From contig JBIQKZ010000023.1 of NCBI GenBank assembly GCA_044464765.1, positions 1 through 39,262 of the forward strand: 39,262 nt of DNA, read 5' to 3'. Shown one piece after another: positions 6,257 to 13,218 of this stretch (its first letter is position 1; every line of letters begins with the position of its first letter). Source of the DNA: JBIQKZ01 sp044464765 (GTDB lineage Bacteria > Pseudomonadota > Gammaproteobacteria > Burkholderiales > Burkholderiaceae_B). Below the pieces are notes generated by a model, which worked only from the letters and a program-made list of their open reading frames with translations, was not told the origin of the DNA and searched no databases. Position numbers and translations under genes: made by a program.

Positions 6257-6991
6257 TTACAGGGTGTCGAGATTTAAGACGGTGAAAATTAAGCTGCGTG
6301 CGAACCCTTCGTTGTAGCCGGTGAACCAATAAGACCCTCCGAAAAAATTCCGCGCGTCTTCCGCTAGGTAGGTTTGAATGGTTGTGCCAGACAGCCGAAA
6401 AATGGGAACGAATCTCTCGAGACGCGTCTGCGGCGGAGGTCCAACCTGGAAGACTGCATAAATGTATTTCGGAACCGGCGACACATGCAGCGCATAATTA
6501 CCGGCCGGCAACCCTGTGTTTAAGCTCTGATAAAGGAATTCGGGTCGATTACCGTAGTCGGAGCTTCCGCGCAGGCCCGCTGCTGCGACGTTCTGATTGA
6601 ATACTCCCGCAATTTTTGCCCTCAAATCTGCGGAATTGAACGTGACCAACCCTGTCACGTCTTGGAATACCCGCACCCTAGGCTGATTTGCCACGACGGT
6701 AGTCGTCGGACGCGAAAATACATACAGCTGAGCCACGAAGGACTCGACACCATAGTTTGCTCGCTCGAAGCTTCCGAACAGTCGCATCCCGCCCTGATAA
6801 CCAAAACCGCAAGGCTCCGGGCTTTTAATAAACACGATCTTATCGTCAAGCCCCGTCAATACATCGGACATGAACTGCGTGGAACTAGGACGCGTGACCG
6901 ACACATTGCGCGTCTCAACGAAGGTCAGGCTCCGAGCGTGCTCTGAGCCGACCAGTTTGTTTTGCGGGTTATAGAGTCGAAAGCGGGCCAT
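6257..6991 (-). CDS. tail tip-associated protein, MARFRL family copy 2
   Basis: Encodes 244 aa from ATG 6991 (MARFRLYNPQNKLVGSEHARSL); upstream in-frame codons overlap the previous gene and are ignored. The start overlaps the upstream stop (TAATG). It shares the MARFRL start and the MR-[LV]-FGSF motif with the preceding 109-aa protein, so the two look like a tandem duplication with one arm extended. Predicted beta-rich, with Tyr/Phe-rich C-terminal sequence (NFFGGSYWFTGYNEGF). Location after the tip protein suggests a minor tip or fibre-attachment role. No characterised family recognised. Confidence 0.72.
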   Translation of the reverse strand: MARFRLYNPQNKLVGSEHARSLTFVETRNVSVTRPSSTQFMSDVLTGLDDKIVFIKSPEPCGFGYQGGMRLFGSFERANYGVESFVAQLYVFSRPTTTVVANQPRVRVFQDVTGLVTFNSADLRAKIAGVFNQNVAAAGLRGSSDYGNRPEFLYQSLNTGLPAGNYALHVSPVPKYIYAVFQVGPPPQTRLERFVPIFRLSGTTIQTYLAEDARNFFGGSYWFTGYNEGFARSLIFTVLNLDTL

Positions 6992-7320
6992 TACACAATC
7001 ACCAAAAAAATGAAACCGCCTAAGTATCGAATATTTCCCCCGCTCGCGGGAGGTTTCGCATAGCTCCATAGCACAGAGGAACCGGATATGGACAGCAGCG
7101 GCAATGAAACCACTTCCCACCAGTCATTGTTCTGATTAAAGCTTCCGAACACCCGCATGTTCGCGTAGGTGATGGGGATGGGAAAACTGCCGCTAGGCGC
7201 CGGCGATGAGGCCGGTAGAACCTGATCACTCAGGGTAAATTCGTTGACGATCATCCCCCAGCCATCATTGGAATCAAAGCGGGTCGAGCCATTGAGATTC
7301 AATAGTCTGAAGCGCGCCAT
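6991..7320 (-). CDS. tail tip-associated protein, MARFRL family copy 1
   Basis: Encodes 109 aa, beginning one base after the stop of the tip protein. N-terminus MARFRLLNLNGSTRFDSNDG and internal NMRVFGSFNQNNDWWEVV align with the next gene. Ends with a hydrophobic stretch IRYLGGFIFLVIV. Function unknown; probably a minor tail component. Confidence 0.7.
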   Translation of the reverse strand: MARFRLLNLNGSTRFDSNDGWGMIVNEFTLSDQVLPASSPAPSGSFPIPITYANMRVFGSFNQNNDWWEVVSLPLLSISGSSVLWSYAKPPASGGNIRYLGGFIFLVIV

Positions 7321-10300
7321 CTACAGCACCATCTCCATCGCCAAGCTTCCGCTTGGGTAATACATCCTGATGCCATCGTTCCGAATGCTGAGCCGCCCTC
7401 CCCCTCCAGAACCGTTGATCTGTATGTTGCCGTTTTTGTCGATGCGCCAGCCAGAGAAGTTGTTCATAAAGTTAACGGACTCAAGATCATTCATCAGCTT
7501 CAGAAAACTAATGGTCGCGTTCTGAATGAAAACAGTATTCAGAAACGCCGTATCATTGGCCACATCGAAGACGAACGGCGCATGCAGTTGACCGTTAAGC
7601 GACGTAGTAAACGCAACCGTGTTCGCCATGAAGATCAGCTCAGACCGGCTCTGGCCGTTCTCGCCAATCGCGGCACCCGCAGCAACTCCCGTTTGCACGC
7701 GCCGGCCATCAGAGCGGGCCTCGACCATCACCCCCCAACTCGCTTCGGCCCCACCTCGAAGCGAGGCCAACGCTTGTGACGTAATTTGAACGGCAGACTC
7801 AACACTGCCAACATCCGCCGCCAGCGTCGTGATGGAGCTTGCCAGCGCCATGGTCTGGTTGGCCTGCACCGTCTGCACTTCGCGGATGATCGCCAGACTT
7901 TGGTCGACCTGGGCGATCAAGCTCGTCGTGCGCTTGGCTTGGTAGTAGTCGCCCTCGTTGTAGGCGGAGGTTGTCGTGACGGTGCCGACGAAGACGCCTT
8001 GCTCATCGTCGTCGCCCGCAAACCAAACCTCATCAAGCACGTCGTCGCCGCTCAGCTCTCCGGTGATTTCATCGAGCAGGCCCTCGGCGACGTCTTCAGT
8101 AATGCCCTCGATCAGGCCAGGAGCGAGCATGCTTTCGTTGATCAGGCCGTTAAGCCAAGTCTCCAACACCGCCGGGTCTTGCACGGTGTCGCCCATCACC
8201 CCGGCGCCGGCCTCGGACGGATACCAAGGCCCCGGCGTGCCGTTCTCATCCACCAGCCGCGCCCAAAACCAGAAGCGGGTCGTATAGGCCAGGCCCATGA
8301 GCGTGTGCCGGTCAGTCGGCCATGCAAATTCACCCAGCAATATGGCGTTGACGAAATTATTGTCCAGGGAATACCGGATTTCCGTGTGGCGCAGCTTGTT
8401 GCGAGTGCCGGGGAAGGTCCATACCGCCTCCATGCCCATCACGATGCCGGTGACAGACAGGCTTGTCAGCGCCGGCGGCGCTCCGACCACGCCGTCGTAA
8501 TCCACCCAGCCATCCGTCCAGTTCGACGAGGCCCCGATGCTACTGACGGCCCGCGCTTGGAACTGGTATGGTTGGCCGTCAAGCAGCGCCGCCGTGATGG
8601 AGGTGCCCGTGGAGTCGCCACCGGCCGGCGGCGCCCAAATCCATTCTCCGCCCGAGGGCCGATAGCGGACCTCAATACGGCCGCCCTGGCGAACATACGG
8701 CTGCGGGTGCAGATTCCAAGACAGATCAACGCGCACCACCGCTGTACCGTCCGCCAGCGCCTGGGGCTTTTGCGCATTGACCTGAAAATTGGTCACCGGC
8801 GCAATGTTCCAAAGGTAGCTGGTATCCGCGACAGGCGACGGATCGGTTGGCAAGAACGTATCGGGGTCCAGCGACCAAACGTTGGCGCGTGTCTCCAGCA
8901 GCGACAACGTAAAGGTGCCGTCCCAATGATCGATCCGGTTGACGACCTGGAAGGTGCGCCCAGCGTACTCGGGCCGGTTGGAAAGATTCAATTGAATCGT
9001 ATCCATCACGGCGATGTCTTCACCAATGCCCAGCACCACGAGTTCGCCCGCAAAGGCCGGCCTGGCCGATTCCAGGGCCACACCCATCAAATACGATGCC
9101 TGGCGCTCATCGGTCGTCGCCGGCAGCGGCATGTCCAGCGGGGACTCTGCGCCGTCGGCAGCCACATACGCCGGGTTGCGGATCGGGCGCGGGCTAGATT
9201 CCAGAAAATTCCGGTTCGCATTGACGAACGACGACGTGACAATGTTGGCCGGCGCATCCTCCTGGCCAGACTTGTCCATGACGATGTCTTTTTCACCCGA
9301 GACATCATCGTCGGTGATCGTGATGACGGCCGGACGGAAGGCCCCCGCAAAGACCCGGTACATGCCCGCCGTAAACACATAGTCGCCGGCCATTGACGAC
9401 ATGATGATGTTCAAATTCTCGACAGGCGGGTTTGCTGTGTCCAGCAGCGTGTTGCACTCGTACCGCTTGATCGACTCGTAGCCATCGCCCTCGAGCATGC
9501 GCACGGTGATCATCTCGTCGCAGATATTGGCGGCATTCGAGACGGTCGGCCAGTCGATCCACGACTCCGGGATGCCCATGCCGCCCTTGTTGCGGGGCAG
9601 CGTCATGTACCACGCAGCGAGCAGCGCAGGGTTTGTCGTATGCGCCAGGTACGTGGTCGTGCGCGGATCAAAGAAGGAGTGACCGTCTACCGGCCCGCCC
9701 TTGAGCACCGCGCCCATTTGCGGCGCGCCGGCGTGGTACAGATCCTCATCCCACAGATTCAAGGTGCGCAGGTACGCCACGCCGCGTAACCGATGGTCGG
9801 CCGTCCACATGGGCGTCGAGATATCGCCCCAATTCGTGACGGTCTGATTGGGGTCGCCATCCTTGTAAAGGACACGCATTTTCTCGCCGCTGAGCGTCTT
9901 GTAGGCAATATGCACCGTGCCGGCGCCCACGCTCACATAATCGACTTCGACCAGATCACCATTGATACGCGTGGCCGTGACGCGAGCGCCCGCCGCGCCG
10001 ACTTTAGTGGTGTCGCCCTTGGCCACCACCGAGCCCGCAACCGGCATGGCGCCAAGCTGCGTACTGACGGTGCCGGACCCGGCGCCAACGGGATGGCTCG
10101 ATGTCAGATCAAGTTGCTTCTGGCTGCCCCACCGATCACCAGGGAACTGACCGACCGGCAGGTACTCATCACCGACGTAATAGCCCTCGAGCTCACACTT
10201 GTTGCCGGCCATGGCCAGGACCGAGTCCAGTGCCGTATTGTGCGTACCGTTGGCCTCGATGTGCATAAGCGTGCCGCCCACGCGCACGGTGCCCAACACG

Positions 10301-10515
10301 TATTTGCGCGTGGAGACGCCCGACCGGATCGTGACGTGACGGTCTTTCAGGCTGCGATTGTAAGCGTCTCGTTGCGCCTGCTCGGCCTCTCGGGCCTTCT
10401 TGCGCGCGCGGCTTTGCTGGTACGCACCCAGGGCCAGCGACAGGGCCATGGTGGCCACAAACTTGCCGACAGCGGTCGAGACCGCCGCTGCGATAAATGC
10501 TCCGACTGCTGGCAT
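7321..10515 (-). CDS. tail tip / host specificity protein (lambda J-like)
   Basis: Encodes 1064 aa. The N-terminus has a hydrophobic Ala-rich segment (MPAVGAFIAAAVSTAVGKFV, ALSLALGAYQQSRARKK), followed by a central baseplate-hub-like region. Fibronectin-like beta repeats follow at roughly 590-790 (VRVDLSWNLHPQPYVRQGGR). The C-terminal part looks like DUF1983 (SLAIIREVQTVQANQTMALA, GVAAGAAIGENGQSRSELIF), as in lambda J-type proteins. It forms the central tail tip that contacts the receptor. It follows the NlpC/P60-like gene as in other siphoviruses. The long plus-strand open frames over it are antisense shadows. Confidence 0.9.
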   Translation of the reverse strand: MPAVGAFIAAAVSTAVGKFVATMALSLALGAYQQSRARKKAREAEQAQRDAYNRSLKDRHVTIRSGVSTRKYVLGTVRVGGTLMHIEANGTHNTALDSVLAMAGNKCELEGYYVGDEYLPVGQFPGDRWGSQKQLDLTSSHPVGAGSGTVSTQLGAMPVAGSVVAKGDTTKVGAAGARVTATRINGDLVEVDYVSVGAGTVHIAYKTLSGEKMRVLYKDGDPNQTVTNWGDISTPMWTADHRLRGVAYLRTLNLWDEDLYHAGAPQMGAVLKGGPVDGHSFFDPRTTTYLAHTTNPALLAAWYMTLPRNKGGMGIPESWIDWPTVSNAANICDEMITVRMLEGDGYESIKRYECNTLLDTANPPVENLNIIMSSMAGDYVFTAGMYRVFAGAFRPAVITITDDDVSGEKDIVMDKSGQEDAPANIVTSSFVNANRNFLESSPRPIRNPAYVAADGAESPLDMPLPATTDERQASYLMGVALESARPAFAGELVVLGIGEDIAVMDTIQLNLSNRPEYAGRTFQVVNRIDHWDGTFTLSLLETRANVWSLDPDTFLPTDPSPVADTSYLWNIAPVTNFQVNAQKPQALADGTAVVRVDLSWNLHPQPYVRQGGRIEVRYRPSGGEWIWAPPAGGDSTGTSITAALLDGQPYQFQARAVSSIGASSNWTDGWVDYDGVVGAPPALTSLSVTGIVMGMEAVWTFPGTRNKLRHTEIRYSLDNNFVNAILLGEFAWPTDRHTLMGLAYTTRFWFWARLVDENGTPGPWYPSEAGAGVMGDTVQDPAVLETWLNGLINESMLAPGLIEGITEDVAEGLLDEITGELSGDDVLDEVWFAGDDDEQGVFVGTVTTTSAYNEGDYYQAKRTTSLIAQVDQSLAIIREVQTVQANQTMALASSITTLAADVGSVESAVQITSQALASLRGGAEASWGVMVEARSDGRRVQTGVAAGAAIGENGQSRSELIFMANTVAFTTSLNGQLHAPFVFDVANDTAFLNTVFIQNATISFLKLMNDLESVNFMNNFSGWRIDKNGNIQINGSGGGGRLSIRNDGIRMYYPSGSLAMEMVL

Positions 10516-10517
10516 GA

Positions 10518-10919
10518 CTACACCTCAAATGCGGCCACAACTTCAGCCATCGGACGAAACACCAGCCCATCGATGCCAGGGCCGCACCAGTAGCCGTTTC
10601 CTGCAACGACCCCGAACGATTCGCGACCGTCGACCTCCACTAGCACCACATCGCCGCGCTGGGCCAGGCCCGGGTGCTTTTCAGGTAGGCGGCTGGCGAC
10701 CAGCTCACGCATGCCGCCCGCCTCTTCCACGCGCGCCGCCGCGCCCTTGGCTGTCGAATAGCCGCGATGACCCTCAGCTAGGTCAACGCCCGTCATTTCT
10801 TTCACCGCGTCGGCGGCAAACAGGACACAGTCCTGCTGCCCCCACGAAAAAGCCCGCGGGCGGCGGGCTTCGATGAAAGTGGCAAGGCGCTCGGGCCAAT
10901 CGTTATATCGAGTCATCAT
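10518..10919 (-). CDS. NlpC/P60-like tail peptidase (DUF6950-type)
   Basis: Encodes 133 aa. The SWGQQDCVLFAADAVKEMTG segment fits the catalytic Cys helix of NlpC/P60-type cysteine peptidases. A His or equivalent would come in the following beta region (RESFGVVAGNGYWCGPG), but a canonical His is not obvious, so activity may be lost or atypical. It sits between DUF2163-like and tip genes as in lambda K-type modules. Its start overlaps the upstream stop by 4 bp. A terminator-like hairpin lies inside it at 10847-10868. Confidence 0.75.
   Translation of the reverse strand: MMTRYNDWPERLATFIEARRPRAFSWGQQDCVLFAADAVKEMTGVDLAEGHRGYSTAKGAAARVEEAGGMRELVASRLPEKHPGLAQRGDVVLVEVDGRESFGVVAGNGYWCGPGIDGLVFRPMAEVVAAFEV
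10847..10868 (-). terminator. terminator-like hairpin inside a coding region
   Basis: Minus strand GCCCGC, five-base loop, GCGGGC, then TTTTT and C. It falls inside the NlpC/P60-like gene and could attenuate distal tail transcription unless antiterminated. It may simply reflect codon choice. Confidence 0.4.
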
Positions 10920-11491
10920 TTCATCAACGCCTCGCGTGCGGGCCAGATCACCGTCTTGTCTTCCAACTGGTCGGCGTACTCGGCGCCCTTGTCGCCGGGG
11001 TAAAGCCTTTGCTGGTCGGCATTGTTCAGGCGCAAGGGAGCCGCACGCTGCAACTCCGCCTCGTAGTGCTCGGCCTGCAAGGCAATGGTGCAGGTTTCGT
11101 TGTTCTCTTGAATCGGCATGGCACGAATGCGGCCGATGAATTGCACAACCGGATTGCCGATCAGTGCGCCGGTCTCCGGGTTGCAGAAAGCTTTGAGCAC
11201 GCGCACCAAGCGGCCCCGGTACGGCTCATTGGCGGCGATGGTCATCACGGCAGAATCCAAGCCGGACATCGTGATCGTGATGCCCTCGAACGACTTTGAA
11301 GACTCACGCGCCGCCTCGATCTGCATCAGCGGGCCTGTGCGCACGTAGGTCTTGCCATCATGCGTCACATCCCACGGCGACAGCGCCAGCGCCAGCAAGC
11401 CAGCCTGAAAATGCAGCTCAATAAGCCCAATGGCCATGCGATGCGGCGCCTGCGCAGCCGTCCTCTGATCATTACTAAGGCCTCTACTCAC
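10916..11491 (-). CDS. minor tail protein (DUF2163-like)
   Basis: Encodes 191 aa starting at GTG 11491, which overlaps the upstream TGA (GTGA). Features LIELHFQAGLLALALSPWDV and HDGKTYVRTGPLMQIEAARE, then a beta-rich middle and a C-terminal segment (QRLYPGDKGAEYADQLEDKT) typical of the tip-adjacent proteins encoded before NlpC/P60. It likely links the distal tail to the tip hub. Family call from pattern and order. Confidence 0.75.
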   Translation of the reverse strand: MSRGLSNDQRTAAQAPHRMAIGLIELHFQAGLLALALSPWDVTHDGKTYVRTGPLMQIEAARESSKSFEGITITMSGLDSAVMTIAANEPYRGRLVRVLKAFCNPETGALIGNPVVQFIGRIRAMPIQENNETCTIALQAEHYEAELQRAAPLRLNNADQQRLYPGDKGAEYADQLEDKTVIWPAREALMK

Positions 11492-12087
11492 GTCCAGTCC
11501 TCAATCAACTCAATGGCAAAGCTCGGCCGATACCGACCGGGGCGGTAAGGAAACTTCACGGCGTCCTGCTTTTGCACCAACTTCCATAAGATCAGCGGCG
11601 AGTCCCACACAATCGCCGTATTCACGACGTGGCCAGCTCGAAGTGCGGGGCTGAAACTCACCGTCATCTGCCCGCTTGCTGGCGCGGCGTCCGCTTCGAT
11701 CATGACGACCTGACCGCCAATACTGATCAAATCGCCCGCCTTCAGGGTGCCGTTGCAGTCCTTGAGCATCATCTGGCCCGCGCCGGCACTCACAACCACG
11801 GCCAAGCGCGGCGCGCCCCGCAGTGTGCCGTTGGGCACCCGGCGCCCAAAGTACGGCGCAAGTAGCCGATTGGCCCCGCCACGCAGGCTCGTAACCAGAG
11901 CCTCGACCTTCGGCCTGTCCATCGACTCCATGGAGTTCGGAAAGGTCAACGTCATCACCCAATTGGCGCCCGGCATCTCGAACGTGCTGGACTTGCCCGA
12001 ACGCGCACGCATGGCCTGGACGTCTTGCTGTAGCCCAATATCCGCCGATCCGGGGCATAGGTCCGAGGGCCAGGTTTTAGTTGCCAT
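11488..12087 (-). CDS. distal tail-like protein
   Basis: Encodes 199 aa. A beta-sandwich-like sequence with MTLTFPNSMESMDRPKVEAL, then GTLRGAPRLAVVV and a C-terminal FPYRPGRYRPSFAIELIEDW. It is the first of the tip module genes after the tape measure, where siphoviruses encode the distal tail protein. Assignment rests mainly on gene order. Confidence 0.7.
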   Translation of the reverse strand: MATKTWPSDLCPGSADIGLQQDVQAMRARSGKSSTFEMPGANWVMTLTFPNSMESMDRPKVEALVTSLRGGANRLLAPYFGRRVPNGTLRGAPRLAVVVSAGAGQMMLKDCNGTLKAGDLISIGGQVVMIEADAAPASGQMTVSFSPALRAGHVVNTAIVWDSPLILWKLVQKQDAVKFPYRPGRYRPSFAIELIEDWT

Positions 12088-12099
12088 AGGTCACCAACG

Positions 12100-12124
12100 A
12101 AAAAGCCCCGGACAAAGCCGAGGC
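12100..12124 (-). terminator. intrinsic terminator upstream of distal tail gene
   Basis: Minus strand GCCTCGG, six-base loop, CCGGGGC, then TTTTT. It lies between the tape-measure side and the tip module, beside the plus-strand HEPN gene. Confidence 0.65.
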
Positions 12125-12168
12125 CACAAATGAAAAGCCCGCCAAAGCTGGACGCAGTGGCGAGCAGA

Positions 12169-12204
12169 CGGTATGTTACGAAGTCCTACCTAAGCAACAT
12201 ACCG
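12169..12204 (+). promoter_or_regulatory. inverted repeat just upstream of HEPN gene RBS
   Basis: CGGTATGTT (12169-12177) and AACATACCG (12196-12204) form a perfect 9-bp inverted repeat with an 18-base spacer. It ends on the first G of the GGAG ribosome binding site (12204-12207) for the ATG at 12213. It could be a protein operator or an RNA hairpin limiting ribosome access. Either would keep a potentially toxic product low. Confidence 0.55.
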
Positions 12205-12212
12205 GAGTGAAT

Positions 12213-12839
12213 ATGCCGAAAGAACAGACAGCCCCGGGCTACAACATCGGTGCCGGCAATAAATTCAACGAGGCAATCGGACAGATACTGGTCAATCACA
12301 GTCTTTGCGAATGGGCGATACGAAGCCTTTTCGTCCGGCTGCTAGGCGCACCGACCGAGAATTCCGAAGCCTTAATTTCCAGCCAGGCGATGAAGGCGCC
12401 AACTATGGCCAAATCGATACTGGCCATCCTAAAAATCAACTCGGAGCAACTCCCTGAATTTCTTGTTGAAAGGATTGTCTCCGCTGTGTCCGCATACCAA
12501 ACAAACACAAGCCACAGAAATATCGTGGCCCACTGGAACTGGATGCCTACGAACGAGGATGATACGTTCGCGACCTTGCGAAATCCGATGCTGCCGGACT
12601 CCGATCAATCAGACGCAGCAGAAAAATCATATAGCCTAGAAAAACTCAAAGAAATTGGACTGAGTTTTGCGCAGATCGCCACATACCTGTCATCTATGAG
12701 TGCGATGTTAAGCACACAAGACTTGCCCGATAACGTCATGAAAATAGCGCTCTTGCGGATCGATGAAATATTAGACGAAGTTAAGGCATCAATGCTTTCG
12801 CTTCCTGATCTACCACACGCGGCTGAAGAACAGCCATGA
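12213..12839 (+). CDS. HEPN-motif protein, candidate defence/exclusion moron
   Basis: Encodes 208 aa; ATG 12213 has GGAG five bases upstream, preferred over GTG 12207. Predicted all-helical. The stretch HRNIVAHWNW contains R102-N-x-x-x-H107, the RxxxxH catalytic signature of HEPN ribonucleases, within a long helix. It lies on the plus strand inside the minus-strand tail operon, with lower GC and less biased codons than its neighbours, and has its own upstream inverted repeat. These are marks of an acquired moron. HEPN proteins act in abortive infection and toxin systems, so superinfection defence is a reasonable inference. The motif is short and the family unassigned, so nuclease activity is unproven. 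Confidence 0.75.
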   Translation: MPKEQTAPGYNIGAGNKFNEAIGQILVNHSLCEWAIRSLFVRLLGAPTENSEALISSQAMKAPTMAKSILAILKINSEQLPEFLVERIVSAVSAYQTNTSHRNIVAHWNWMPTNEDDTFATLRNPMLPDSDQSDAAEKSYSLEKLKEIGLSFAQIATYLSSMSAMLSTQDLPDNVMKIALLRIDEILDEVKASMLSLPDLPHAAEEQP

Positions 12840-13017
12840 TGCGAAATATGTCTTCCAAGACGATGTTGTTCCAATCGTCATCATAAAGATGACATAGGTA
12901 ATCCGTGGCCGCCTCGAGCATCCGGTCTGTCACCACCACTTTGCGCAACTCGCTTACTGGGCGCTTGGCATGGCAAGACAGACCCTTCAGTCGTTGCTCT
13001 TCCATCCAATTAGCCAT
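12781..13017 (-). CDS. small protein overlapping HEPN gene 3' end
   Basis: Encodes 78 aa, starting MANWMEEQRLKGLSCHAKRP, mixed helical and charged (MLEAATDYLCHLYDDDWNNI). Its 3' end overlaps the convergent HEPN gene by 59 bp. No family recognised. It may be part of the same acquired unit or a normal small tail-operon gene. Convergent overlap means antisense RNA from the tail operon could limit HEPN expression. Confidence 0.55.
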   Translation of the reverse strand: MANWMEEQRLKGLSCHAKRPVSELRKVVVTDRMLEAATDYLCHLYDDDWNNIVLEDIFRIMAVLQPRVVDQEAKALMP

Positions 13018-13047
13018 ACCCGCCCCCTATCAATCAGAGCCTTGCTA

Positions 13048-13194
13048 TCACACGTCCAGCCTAACCCTCAGGGTCCCGGCTGCGTCACGCACCTCTACTA
13101 TGTCGGCCTTACTCGCCGGCGCCTGGTTTATTACTGGGCTAATAGACGGCCCGAATACCCATTCCACGAACCGCACATACAGTCGCTTCAACAT
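13048..13194 (-). CDS. small protein downstream of tape measure
   Basis: Encodes 48 aa (MLKRLYVRFVEWVFGPSISP, ending TLRVRLDV). A strong GGAGG lies five bases before the ATG (minus strand GGAGGTTGATATG). Placed right after the tape measure gene in transcription order. A basic aromatic N-terminus is followed by a beta-like tail. Function unknown; the good RBS and position support a real gene. Confidence 0.55.
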   Translation of the reverse strand: MLKRLYVRFVEWVFGPSISPVINQAPASKADIVEVRDAAGTLRVRLDV

Positions 13195-13218
13195 ATCAAC
13201 CTCCAAAGGTAGTTCCAC

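Noticed and set aside
7786..9396. 536-aa plus-strand open frame over the tip protein gene
   Set aside because: Antisense shadow of the J-like gene; Arg/His-rich low-quality sequence, no RBS, while the minus strand encodes a clear tail tip protein.
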